DNA of 42,161 nt, from assembly GCF_000568255.1 (NCBI RefSeq), contig NZ_KK037166.1, forward strand, positions 8,816,206-8,858,366, given 5' to 3'. The translations under genes were made by a program, and so were the position numbers. The notes under the pieces are model-generated. The model searched no databases. It was not told the DNA's origin and saw nothing but the letters and a program-made list of their open reading frames with translations. This stretch comes from Kutzneria sp. 744 (GTDB taxonomy: Bacteria > Actinomycetota > Actinomycetes > Mycobacteriales > Pseudonocardiaceae). Position 1 is the stretch's first letter. Each line of letters opens with the position of its first letter. This document shows positions 17,380 through 26,051 of the stretch, piece after piece.

Positions 17380-18736
17380 GCTCCGGGTGACCCTGGTGTT
17401 CGGCCCAGCCCAGTGCAGTGGCATCGAACCGCTTGTCCCGAATGGACGGGTCCGCGCCGAGGGACAGCAACAGCTCGGCCATGGCCAAGTTGCCGTCGCC
17501 GGCGGCCTGGTGCAAGGCGGTCTGCCACGGCTGCTCGATGGGGGTGTCGCCGCGGCCGAGGGCGTTGACGTCGAAGCCCAGGGACACGAGGCGGCGCACG
17601 GCGTCGAGGCGTCCGTTGGCGGCGGCCCACACGACCAGACCGGGGCGGGCGGCCAAGGCGGAAGGGACAACGGCGGGGTCCCACGAGTCGCCGACCAGCA
17701 CGGCGGCGACAAAAGCCGACACGGGATCCAATGCGGGCTCCGAAGCGCCGGCAGAGCGCAAGAACGAGGCGATCTCAGTGTTCCCGTTGACCAGAGCCAA
17801 CTCCACGTAGCCGGTACGGAACTCGACGCCCTCGGACACCAACAGCCGAACCCGATCCCGCTGGTCGTGGGTGACGGCCCAACGCAGCTGAGCCGCCAAC
17901 AACTCGGCCGGCGAGGCCAGGGAAAGGCGGGCCCGCCAAGGACCGCCGGTACCGCGGCCGAGGCCGTAGCGGAACAGCAGCCGCAGGTGCGAGTCGTCGG
18001 TGCCGAACATGCGGTTGTACAGGGCCTGCCCGTCGTTGGGATCGGCCCCGGCCCGCAGCAGCATCTCGGCCAGCTCAAGGGACTGCGGATGCCGGGGCTG
18101 CCGCACGGGCCCCTGCTCGCCCTCGCCGAAGCAGCCGGTGAGCAGCGTGAACGGCGTGGTCAGCCCGCCCCACAGGTACCCGGTGTTGGGGTCGGCCCCG
18201 TAGTCCAAGAGCAGCCGGGCGGTCAGCAGCGGCACGCCCCGCCCGGTCCGGGAGTACGCCACGTAGGCCAGCGGTTCCCACAGGTGCGGCCCGCCTTCAC
18301 GACGAGCCAACGACGGGTCGGCGGCCAGCAACGCGGCGACGCGGGCGGTGTCGCCGGCGGCCGCGGCGGCCCAGATGTGCGGCTCGGGCGGCAGCACGGC
18401 CCGGGCCCACGAGGCGGGGTCGTCGGAGGTGTAGTTCAGGCAGGCCAACCGGCAGTACTCGTCGGCGGGGGAGTCGACCACCGGCATCCCGGTGCGCCGG
18501 GGCCAGCGGTAGCGGTCGATGACCGCCACGTGTTCCTTGAGCCGGGCCCAGCTGGCGAACCCGTACTCACGGGCGACGACGAGCTGGGCGGTGGCCAGCG
18601 GGAAGCGGTCGAAGGTCCCGAAGGACCGCTGCACCCGGGCCAGGGCCTCGGAATCACCGGCGGCGACGGCACGGTGCAGGGCCCGCGCCTGGTGGCGCAG
18701 GTGCTCGAAACTGGGGTCATCGGGCAGCGAAGGCAC
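17357..18736 (-). CDS. Ankyrin-repeat protein
   Basis: The 459-residue protein starts with the FEHLRHQARALHRAVAAGD helix region often seen in actinobacterial ankyrin proteins. It continues with several ankyrin units, for example DTARVAALLAADPSLAR, LLDYGADPNTGYLWGG, MLLRAGADPND and, near the end, ALHQAAGDGNLAMAELLLSL followed by GADPSIRDKRFDATALGWAE. It is probably cytoplasmic and binds a protein partner. The start is a GTG five bases after AGGAGG. That Shine-Dalgarno is one arm of a strong hairpin (see separate entry), so translation may be regulated. Molecular role unknown. Confidence 0.9.
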   Translation of the reverse strand: MPSLPDDPSFEHLRHQARALHRAVAAGDSEALARVQRSFGTFDRFPLATAQLVVAREYGFASWARLKEHVAVIDRYRWPRRTGMPVVDSPADEYCRLACLNYTSDDPASWARAVLPPEPHIWAAAAAGDTARVAALLAADPSLARREGGPHLWEPLAYVAYSRTGRGVPLLTARLLLDYGADPNTGYLWGGLTTPFTLLTGCFGEGEQGPVRQPRHPQSLELAEMLLRAGADPNDGQALYNRMFGTDDSHLRLLFRYGLGRGTGGPWRARLSLASPAELLAAQLRWAVTHDQRDRVRLLVSEGVEFRTGYVELALVNGNTEIASFLRSAGASEPALDPVSAFVAAVLVGDSWDPAVVPSALAARPGLVVWAAANGRLDAVRRLVSLGFDVNALGRGDTPIEQPWQTALHQAAGDGNLAMAELLLSLGADPSIRDKRFDATALGWAEHQGHPELIELLTP

Positions 18737-18740
18737 CGAG

Positions 18741-18787
18741 ACCTCCTTTCAGAGCCTGCCGTCCGCGAAGCCAGGCTGAAAGGAGGT
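18741..18787 (-). promoter_or_regulatory. Hairpin sequestering the Shine-Dalgarno of the ankyrin gene
   Basis: The arms 18741-18752 and 18776-18787 form a perfect 12-bp stem, extended by four pairs (18755-18758 with 18772-18775) after a two-base bulge, with a 13-base loop. In the minus-strand mRNA the 3' arm contains AAAGGAGGU, the ankyrin gene's Shine-Dalgarno, and the 5' arm contains ACCUCCUUU, identical to the anti-Shine-Dalgarno of 16S rRNA. It could act as a translational switch or as the terminator of the upstream gene. There is no T tract. Confidence 0.6.
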
Positions 18788-19370
18788 GTCGGCACACGTC
18801 CAGGGAACCGCTCAGGCGGGTTGAACCCTCTCCGCGGACCGGAGGCTCCCTGCGAGCCGCCTCCGACCATAGCGCATCCCGATCCCGACGAGCAGCGCCA
18901 GCAACACCCACACGTACATGTTGCGCACGGCGAAGGCGCCGAACCCGTCGAGCCAGTCCCAGGCCAGGAAGCCGGTGTTCATGCCGTGCCCGAAGTCGAC
19001 CGGCGGCAGCTGGGTGGGCATGGCCAGGCCAGCGAGGAACACCAGGCCGGGAATCCACCACGGCAGCCCGCGGGCGGCCAGGGCGATGATCACGGGGATG
19101 AACCACACCCAGTGGTGCTCCCACGAGAACGGCGACACCGCGCACGCGGTCATGCCGGCCAGGCCGATGGCCAGCACCCGGTCGCCCCGACGGTCGACGA
19201 CGCCGGCCAGGAACGTGGCGGCGACCGCGACGGCCCCGCCGAGCAGCATCCACGGCAGCTTGGACTCGGGCTCGCCCAACAGACGCGCCAACATGCCGTG
19301 GATCGACTGGTTGGACCAGTTCAGCACCGGCCCGACCCGGGTGGAGTCGCCGAACACGCCACCGAGCCAG

Positions 19371-19987
19371 TAGTGCGCGGCCTCGGGCACGATCAACAGT
19401 CCGATCACGACAGTCGCCACGAACGTCGCAGTGGCCACAGCGGCCTCACGGAAGCGACGCGCGAACAGCAGGTACACCACGAACAACAGCGGCGTCAGCT
19501 TCACAGCGGCGGCCAGGCCCACGCCGACACCAGTCCACTTGGAACTCCTGCGACGGCACAGGTCGAACGCCACCAGCGCCAGCAGCACGATGTTGATCTG
19601 CCCCAGCAACAGGCTGGTGCGCACCGGCTCCAGCCACAGCGCCGCCGCGAACACCAACGCCAGCTGCGCGGTAGGCCGACGCTCACGCAGCGCTTGACGA
19701 TCATCCACAGTAGAGCAACGTTGCCGAGAACCCACACCACGCACAGCATGGGTAGGGGAAGCACCGCCAACGGCGCGAAAAGCACGGCCGCGATCGGCGG
19801 ATAGGTGAACTCCATCGGCCCGAGCACCGGCTGCGAGTACAACGGCCCGCCTTGCAGCCAAGTCTGTGCACCGGCCTGGTAGACCCGCATGTCGATGAGT
19901 CCACCGCCGGGCCACAGCACGCCCATCACGAGGGGCGGCCGCCACGGCCACGGCGAACACCGTGCGCGCGTTGGCCACCAGCCAGCT
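19371..19987 (-). repeat. Direct repeat, degraded copy (617 bp)
   Basis: This copy matches 19996-20618 throughout except for four single-base losses and one three-base loss between 19645 and 19690, one substitution near 19753 and one extra G near 19934. All single-base indels shorten or lengthen runs of the same base. The two copies are separated by the eight bases ACCGGTCA. Confidence 0.95.
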
Positions 19988-19995
19988 ACCGGTCA

Positions 19996-20618
19996 TAGTG
20001 CGCGGCCTCGGGCACGATCAACAGTCCGATCACGACAGTCGCCACGAACGTCGCAGTGGCCACAGCGGCCTCACGGAAGCGACGCGCGAACAGCAGGTAC
20101 ACCACGAACAACAGCGGCGTCAGCTTCACAGCGGCGGCCAGGCCCACGCCGACACCAGTCCACTTGGAACTCCTGCGACGGCACAGGTCGAACGCCACCA
20201 GCGCCAGCAGCACGATGTTGATCTGCCCCAGCAACAGGCTGGTGCGCACCGGCTCCAGCCACAGCGCCGCCGCGGCGAACACCAACGCCAGCTGCGGCGG
20301 TAGGCCGACGGCCTCCACGCAGCGCTTGACGATCATCCACAGTAGAGCAACGTTGCCGAGAACCCACACCACGCACAGCATGGGCAGGGGAAGCACCGCC
20401 AACGGCGCGAAAAGCACGGCCGCGATCGGCGGATAGGTGAACTCCATCGGCCCGAGCACCGGCTGCGAGTACAACGGCCCGCCTTGCAGCCAAGTCTGTG
20501 CACCGGCCTGGTAGACCCGCATGTCGATGAGTCCACCGCCGGGCCACAGCACGCCCATCACGAGGGCGGCCGCCACGGCCACGGCGAACACCGTGCGCGC
20601 GTTGGCCACCAGCCAGCT
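19996..20618 (-). repeat. Direct repeat, intact-frame copy (623 bp)
   Basis: This copy keeps the mannosyltransferase frame open and is joined to the true 5' end of the gene. Identity with the other copy ends sharply at 20618 and starts sharply at 19996. Confidence 0.95.
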
Positions 20619-20732
20619 TTGGACCGGGTCGATCCTGAGCAACATTCGAGTTCCTTCCCCCGACTGACGACCCCCACGTGGACTTGAGTCACGGCATGGT
20701 GGTGGTGTTGCACCGTTTGGGTGTGATGCGTG

Positions 20733-23009
20733 TCACTCGGACGCGTAGTCCTTGGCGCTGAACGTGCGAAGCGCAGGTCCACACGCGGCCGCGGCGGCCA
20801 GCGCCACCACGAAACCGGCGGCGGCCGGCGCGAGAATCCACGGGCTGAGCAGTGTGTCGAGATGGCCGGAGATGCTGCGCGCCACGGTGAGAAGCCCTAT
20901 CCCGACAAGCATGCCGGCCAGGCAGGCGCCCAGTGTGGCCACCAACACGGGCAGCACGACCTCGCGCCGCAACGCCCGCGCCAACACTCGAACCGGTGTG
21001 CCGGCCGCGATCAGGGCACCGAACGTGCGTCGCCGGTCGATCACCGAGCCGGCCGCCGCCACGGCCGCGCTGGCCCCGCTGAGCAGTGCCATCAACGCCA
21101 GCCCGATGGCGGTGGCCCGGCGCAGATCGCCCATGAGGGTGTCATCCCGGGCGATGTCCCGAAGGTTGTCCGACACCGAGACATCGGGCATCACCCGCAC
21201 CACCGCGGTGTACACGGCGTCCCGAGTGGACGGTGTCGTGGTGGCGGCGGCCCCGGTCGGTTTGGTGGCCAGTGCGGGGAATACCGCCGGATCGATGACT
21301 ATCAGCTGGAGACCGTTGCCCACCTCGTGTATCGGCACGGTCGCCGGCAGTGGCGTCGTCGCCTGCACCGCGTCGGGCCCGTGCTGTTCCAGGGCGAACG
21401 AAACGTCGTGCAGCATGTCCTGGTAGCCCCGCGGCGCGTACACGGCCGGACCCTCGACGCAATCGCTTGCGGACAGTCCTGACAGGACCTTCGCGGCATC
21501 CTTGCACGGCGCGATCACGGCCTCGTAGCTGCTCTGGTACTTGTCCGAAGTGGACCGGAGACTGCCGCCCACGAGGGGAACGACCTGGGCGTCCAGCTTG
21601 CGACGGTCCAGCTCCGCCCGCAGCTCCCCGACGGCGTCGGTGTTACGGCCCAGCGATTCCGCCACGACGGCGGAGTCCCGCCACGGCCCGCTGAACACCG
21701 GCATGGCGTTGTCGAAGGCCGGCAGCATAGTCAACGCCATCGACCCCGCGAACACCGCCACCACAACGCCCGCCGCCGCACGGAACGACGCCACCGGATC
21801 GCCGAGCAGCCGCCGGCCGGCCAGCAGTGTGGACGGTTTACGCCACCGGGCCACGAAATACCGCCCGACCATGGACGTCACGATCGGCCCGGCCAGCACC
21901 AGCCCCACCCCGACCGCTCCGAGGCCGACCAGCACGACGGTGAACCGGTCCCGCCCGCCGTAACCGCTGGTGGCGATGGACAGGCCCAGCACGAACACAC
22001 CGCCAGCCACGACCAGCCCGAGCAGCCGGGCCGGGCTGATCTTGCGCCGCGACTGCTCCGCCGCGGCCACCAAGGGCTTGTCGACGACGCGGCGCAGCCC
22101 CAGCACCGCCGCGGCGACCACGAGCACCGGCGCCACCACGGCGACGAAGCCGACGAACAGCGGCCCGGACGTGAAGTCCCCGGCCAGCCAAGTGCCGCCG
22201 CCCCAAGGAATCTGCGCTGTCAGATGACTCAACGGCTCCGCCGCCACCACCGCGATCACGCTGCCCAGAACGGCCCCGACCACCGTCTCCACGGCCGCCA
22301 TGCCGATCACCTGCGCCGGCGTCGCCCCGGCCAGCCGCAAGGCCGCCAGCCGGCGTTCACGGCGGGTCGCGGTCAGCCGCGCCGCCGAGGCCACCAGCAC
22401 CAGGCACGGCACGATCAGCACCACCATGCCGATCCGGGTCAGCAGATAGAGCATCTCGGCGTTGTCGGCGGCGTAGCCGGCATTGCCGCCGAGCCCGCTC
22501 CGGGCCGTGCCGTCGATCGTGCCGGGCTGGTGGCCGACGATCGCCACCAGCTCGCCCGGGTACTCCAGCGCCTGCTCGCCGATCGTGTCGACCGGCTGGC
22601 CCGGGAACCGGTCGCCCAACTGCTCCGGCGGCGTGGCCCGCACCAGGTCCGCCAGCGCGGGGGACAACAAGATCTGGCCCGGCTCCGGGAAAGTGTGAAT
22701 TCCCGGCGGCAGCGAGACGAAACCGCCGATGTGGGCCCGGGTCACGTCGAAGCGTGAGATCACGCGGCCGTCGAACTGGTCCTTGTTCTCGGCCACCACG
22801 ACCTGCGCGCGGTTGTCGTTCTGGCTCACCGCATTGTCGTTCTCCCGCCAGGCAATGCGGTCGGCCCGCTGCTGCAACGCGTGCGGCGCCGACGCCAGCC
22901 ACAGCACCAGGGACACCCCGATGGCCACGCCCACGGAGATCAGGATTGCGCTTACCCGGCTGCGAGAGTCGTTACGCAGCACAGCGAGCGCGATACGCAG
23001 CACACTCAC
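20733..23009 (-). CDS. FtsX-like ABC transporter permease
   Basis: The 758-residue membrane protein has an N-terminal helix (ILISVGVAIGVSLVLWLA), a long extracytoplasmic region, two FtsX-type permease blocks (MVVLIVPCLVLVASAARLTA then RRERRLAALRLAGATPAQV; later AIGLALMALLSGASAAVAAA then RRRTFGALIAAGTPVRVLAR) and helices at the C-terminus. This duplicated layout belongs to the MacB/LolCDE-like class that exports or extracts peptides and lipids using mechanical force. I chose the GTG at 23009, four bases after AAGGAGG. The upstream gene encodes its ATPase. A nearby two-component system suggests induction by cell-envelope or peptide stress. Confidence 0.9.
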   Translation of the reverse strand: MSVLRIALAVLRNDSRSRVSAILISVGVAIGVSLVLWLASAPHALQQRADRIAWRENDNAVSQNDNRAQVVVAENKDQFDGRVISRFDVTRAHIGGFVSLPPGIHTFPEPGQILLSPALADLVRATPPEQLGDRFPGQPVDTIGEQALEYPGELVAIVGHQPGTIDGTARSGLGGNAGYAADNAEMLYLLTRIGMVVLIVPCLVLVASAARLTATRRERRLAALRLAGATPAQVIGMAAVETVVGAVLGSVIAVVAAEPLSHLTAQIPWGGGTWLAGDFTSGPLFVGFVAVVAPVLVVAAAVLGLRRVVDKPLVAAAEQSRRKISPARLLGLVVAGGVFVLGLSIATSGYGGRDRFTVVLVGLGAVGVGLVLAGPIVTSMVGRYFVARWRKPSTLLAGRRLLGDPVASFRAAAGVVVAVFAGSMALTMLPAFDNAMPVFSGPWRDSAVVAESLGRNTDAVGELRAELDRRKLDAQVVPLVGGSLRSTSDKYQSSYEAVIAPCKDAAKVLSGLSASDCVEGPAVYAPRGYQDMLHDVSFALEQHGPDAVQATTPLPATVPIHEVGNGLQLIVIDPAVFPALATKPTGAAATTTPSTRDAVYTAVVRVMPDVSVSDNLRDIARDDTLMGDLRRATAIGLALMALLSGASAAVAAAGSVIDRRRTFGALIAAGTPVRVLARALRREVVLPVLVATLGACLAGMLVGIGLLTVARSISGHLDTLLSPWILAPAAAGFVVALAAAAACGPALRTFSAKDYASE

Positions 23010-23040
23010 GCTGCCTCCTTCGTCGGCAACGCGAGCGTCC

Positions 23041-23052
23041 ACACTGCAGTGT
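23041..23052. repeat. 12-bp perfect palindrome in the ATPase-permease gap
   Basis: ACACTGCAGTGT is self-complementary and lies between the ATPase stop (23077) and the permease start (23009). It is followed by the direct repeat GCTCGC-AA-GCTCGC (23063-23076). It may be a dispersed repeat or a processing site. Function not known. Confidence 0.4.
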
Positions 23053-23076
23053 TGAATGGTTCGCTCGCAAGCTCGC

Positions 23077-23751
23077 TCACGAGTAGACCTCCTGCAAGAT
23101 GCGGCCGTCGCTCAGCTCGACAACACGCCGGGCCCGAGCGGCAATGGCGGCGTCGTGCGTGACGACGACGACGGCGGCGCCGGACTCGGCGGCCGAAGTC
23201 AGCAGGGCGGACATCATGTCCTGGCCGGTGCGGGTGTCCAGGGCCCCGGTCGGCTCGTCGGCGAAGATCACCCGAGGCCGGTGGGCCAGCGCCCGCGCGA
23301 TGGCCACCCGCTGTGCCTGACCGCCGGACATCTCGCCCGGCCGCCGCTGGGCCAACCCGTCCAGCCCCAGCTTGTGCAGCCACTCCCGAGCGGTGGAAAC
23401 CGCCTGGTGGCGCGGCATACCGGCCAGCAGCAGCGGCAGCGCCGCGTTCTCCTCGGCGGTCAGCTCGGCCACCAGCATCCCGGACTGGAACACGAAACCG
23501 AACGCGGTCCGCCGCAGCTCGCTGCGCGCCGACTCCGACAGCGTGCCCACGGACTGCCCGTCCAGGAACACATCGCCGCCGTCGGGCCGCAGAATGCCGG
23601 ACAGCACGTGCAGCAGGCTGGTCTTGCCGGAGCCGGACGGCCCGACCACGGCCAGCACCTCGCCGCCCTGGATCGCGATGTCCACGCCGTCCAGCGCGTG
23701 CACACCGCCGTAGCTCTTGGTCAGGCCCCGCCCTGTGAGCACCGGTGTCAC
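23077..23751 (-). CDS. ABC transporter ATP-binding protein, MacB/LolD type
   Basis: The 224-residue ATPase has Walker A GPSGSGKTS (about residues 37-45), Q-loop (VFQSGML), signature MSGGQAQRVAIARAL, Walker B VIFADEPTGALD and the H-loop VVVVTHDA, all intact. The start is the GTG at 23751, with GGGAGG five bases before; the 72 codons open further upstream are not conserved-looking. It powers the FtsX-like permease encoded 67 bases downstream. The gene is divergent from a histidine kinase-response regulator pair, a common arrangement for antimicrobial-peptide or envelope-stress export modules. Confidence 0.94.
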   Translation of the reverse strand: MTPVLTGRGLTKSYGGVHALDGVDIAIQGGEVLAVVGPSGSGKTSLLHVLSGILRPDGGDVFLDGQSVGTLSESARSELRRTAFGFVFQSGMLVAELTAEENAALPLLLAGMPRHQAVSTAREWLHKLGLDGLAQRRPGEMSGGQAQRVAIARALAHRPRVIFADEPTGALDTRTGQDMMSALLTSAAESGAAVVVVTHDAAIAARARRVVELSDGRILQEVYS

Positions 23752-23902
23752 CGTCGCCTCCCGATCGATCCTCAACTCGTCGGGATGAGACGGTGCCGCA
23801 GCGCGGCCCCCGGCCACCTCGGCCGAGCAGCACGCAACCTCGGGTGTCCATCGGCCGAATGACCGATGCCGCGCCGAGCCGGTCGGCCGAGGCAGTGAGC
23901 CG

Positions 23903-25090
23903 GTGTCCGGCCGTACTGTGTCCTTCGTGGACCGACTGCTGACTGCGCTGCGCGTGCCGCTGTTCATCGCGCTGGGACTGGGCGCGGTGTGGGTGTTCCT
24001 GACGGCGCCGATCCTGGTCTACGGCTCGCGCAGCCACCTGCTCGTCCAGGTCCTGGTGCTGCCGATCGTGGTGGCCGCGGTGATCTGCGCCAAGCGCCCC
24101 GTGCTGGCCGTGGTCATCGCCTCGATCGACATCGGCGTCACCACCGTCGTGCTGCGGCTGCTCCGCGCCGACGACACGGCGCTGCTGGGCCCGCTCACGC
24201 CGGTGGAGACGCTGGCCCTGCTGTGCATCGTCATCACGGTGGTTTTTGTCGCCGAGCCCGGCGCCGTGGTGATCGAACTCGGCCTGCTCGCCCTGGCCAC
24301 GGTGTTCGCGCTGGTCTTCCGCGGGGACATCAGCCTGTACTCGCGGGCCAACCAGCTCGACATGGCGCTGTTCGTGGCGGTCGTGGCCATCTTCGTGCTG
24401 GTCGGCATCTACCTGCGGGCCCGGGCCGGCATGCGCCAGCGCGAGCTGACCGCCGCCGTCACCGACGCGCAGCGGGCCGAGCGGGTGGAACTGGCCCGCG
24501 AGCTGCACGACGTCGTCGCCCACCACGTGACCGGCATGGTGGTGCAGGCCCAGGCCGCGATGGCCGTGTCCGACAACGACCCGCTGGCCGCGCACCGGCT
24601 GCTGCCCGGCATCGTCAACTCCGGCACCGACGCCCTGACGGCCATGCGCCGGCTGGTCGGCACGCTGCGGGAAAGTGAGTCCCTCTACACCGCGACCACC
24701 GACCTGCACGCCGACGTGCGGGCCGCCGTGGAGCGAGCCCGACAGGCCGGGATCCCGGCCCGGCTGCTGATAGAGCTGCCGGACACCGTGCCGCAGGAGG
24801 TCGGCCGGTCGGTGCTGCGGCTGGTCCAGGAGTCGCTCACCAACGTGCACAAGCACGCCAACGAGCCCACCGAGGTGGCAGTTGAACTCACCAGTACACC
24901 CGAGGCGTTGAGACTGGTGGTGCGAGACGACGGCAAGGGGGGACGCGTCGTGCCGGTCGGCGGGTCGGGTGGATACGGTCTGATCGGCATGCGGGAACGG
25001 GTGGAGCTGCTGGGCGGCCTGTTCTCGGCGGGCGAGGTGGACGGCGGCTGGCAGGTGCTGGCCGAGCTGCCGCTGAAGGAGAAGAAGTGA
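23903..25090 (+). CDS. NarL-family sensor histidine kinase
   Basis: The 395-residue protein has about five or six hydrophobic helices in residues 10-175 with no large sensor loop, suggesting membrane or intramembrane sensing. The HisKA_3 region reads ERVELARELHDVVAHHVTGM with the phosphorylated His202. The ATPase domain has the N-box VQESLTNVHKHANE, the DDGKGG turn and GGYGLIGMRERVELLGG. The GTG at 23903 has GAGG about ten bases upstream; GTG codons at 23918 and 23927 are alternatives. Its stop overlaps the response regulator start (GTGA). Confidence 0.92.
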   Translation: MSGRTVSFVDRLLTALRVPLFIALGLGAVWVFLTAPILVYGSRSHLLVQVLVLPIVVAAVICAKRPVLAVVIASIDIGVTTVVLRLLRADDTALLGPLTPVETLALLCIVITVVFVAEPGAVVIELGLLALATVFALVFRGDISLYSRANQLDMALFVAVVAIFVLVGIYLRARAGMRQRELTAAVTDAQRAERVELARELHDVVAHHVTGMVVQAQAAMAVSDNDPLAAHRLLPGIVNSGTDALTAMRRLVGTLRESESLYTATTDLHADVRAAVERARQAGIPARLLIELPDTVPQEVGRSVLRLVQESLTNVHKHANEPTEVAVELTSTPEALRLVVRDDGKGGRVVPVGGSGGYGLIGMRERVELLGGLFSAGEVDGGWQVLAELPLKEKK

Positions 25091-25746
25091 CCAAGGTCCG
25101 GGTGTTGATCGCCGACGACCAGGAGATGGTCCGGGTGGGGTTCCGGATGATCCTGGAGAACCAGCCGGACATCGAGGTGGTCGCCGACGTGCCGGACGGC
25201 ATCACGGCGGTGGCCAAGGCCCGCGAGCTGCGGCCGGACGTGTGCCTGGTGGACATCCGCATGCCCGGCATCGACGGCCTGGAGGTCACCCGGCAGCTGG
25301 CCGGCCGCGGGGTGGCCGAGGCGGTCAAAGTAGTTGTGGTGACAACCTTCGACCTCGACGAGTACGTCTACGCGGCGCTGGAGAACGGGGCCTGCGGCTT
25401 CCTGCTCAAGGACGCCGGGCCGGCGCTGCTGGTGGAGGCGGTGCGGGCGGCGGCCGCCGGCAACGCCCTGATCTCCCCGGAAATCACCCTGCGGATGCTT
25501 GAGCACTTCACCCGTCCGACGGCGGAAACCGGGCCCAGCGTTGAGCTGGACCTGCTGACCCAACGGGAGCAGGACGTGGTCAGGGAGGTGGCCAGGGGCC
25601 TGACCAACACGGAGATCGCCGGGGCGCTGTTCCTGTCCCTGTCCACGGTGAAGACCCACCTGGCCTCCGTGCAGCACAAGATCGGTGCCCGAAATCGGGT
25701 GGAGATTGCCGCGTGGGCCTGGCGCACCGGCCTCGTCACCGCGTAG
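25087..25746 (+). CDS. NarL/LuxR-type response regulator
   Basis: The 219-residue protein has a complete receiver: VLIADDQEMVR acidic pair, phospho-acceptor Asp56 (CLVDIRMPG), Thr in VVTTFDLDEY and Lys in FLLKDAGP. The LuxR domain is LLTQREQDVVREVARGLTN through STVKTHLASVQHKIGARNRV. It is translationally coupled to the kinase gene. Together they should form a functional two-component pair, most likely controlling the divergent ABC exporter genes; that target is inferred from position. Confidence 0.94.
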   Translation: MTKVRVLIADDQEMVRVGFRMILENQPDIEVVADVPDGITAVAKARELRPDVCLVDIRMPGIDGLEVTRQLAGRGVAEAVKVVVVTTFDLDEYVYAALENGACGFLLKDAGPALLVEAVRAAAAGNALISPEITLRMLEHFTRPTAETGPSVELDLLTQREQDVVREVARGLTNTEIAGALFLSLSTVKTHLASVQHKIGARNRVEIAAWAWRTGLVTA

Positions 25747-26051
25747 TCGTTGGGTAGCTTTCGCGAGGCCGCGCCGGCGCCTGGAGTGGTTGGCGGATTT
25801 CGATCGCCGCCACTCGACGCAAGCCACCACCGGAGCCGATGCGGCGGGCGAAATCCGGCAAGCGAAGGCGTCGGGTTCGAGCGGCCTCGCCCCGCGCGGG
25901 ACGCGCGGCATGGGCACTGTCAACAGGTCTGTCGCTCAGCGGAGACCCTTGAACACTTGTATAGGGATTTCCCTAACGGCGATTCGGCCGCATTCGATGG
26001 GGCCGCCCGGCTGATCGTCAATCACGCGTTTCGCCCCTACGGTTCTAGATT
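25747..26051. other. Non-coding stretch before the ECF sigma gene
   Basis: About 305 bases without a credible gene. It contains one gapped palindrome, TAGGGA-TT-TCCCTA (25962-25975), in a locally AT-richer patch that also holds TTGAAC (25949-25954). This is the likely promoter and control region of the sigma gene. I could not define its -10 element with confidence. Confidence 0.4.

Larger units (their letters stand above)
18812..20645 (-). pseudogene. GT87-type polyprenol-phosphate mannosyltransferase gene interrupted by a tandem duplication
   Basis: The 5' part (20645 down to about 19990) encodes MLLRIDPVQSWLVANARTVF, then FTYPPIAAVLFAP, LGQINIVLLALVAFDLCRR and PEAAHY, then stops. The 3' part (19376 to 18812) continues in the same sense as WLGGVFGDSTRVGPVLNWSN through SPFSWEHHWVWFIPV. 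Together they make one multi-spanning GT-C membrane enzyme of the DUF2029/GT87 family, about 400 residues, which adds alpha-mannose to lipoglycans from polyprenyl-phosphate mannose. Between them lies a second, error-rich copy of the 0.6-kb middle, which shifts frame and then returns. Removing one copy restores an intact gene, so a true knock-out or an assembly error are both possible. Confidence 0.8.

Noticed and set aside
16904-19804. A 966-codon plus-strand frame
   Set aside because: It runs antisense across the ankyrin and mannosyltransferase genes, and its low-complexity product has no recognisable domain.
18812-19996. Independent second mannosyltransferase gene of 394 codons
   Set aside because: Its N-terminal half is frame-shifted over about 110 residues and duplicates the adjacent copy; it is part of one disrupted gene.
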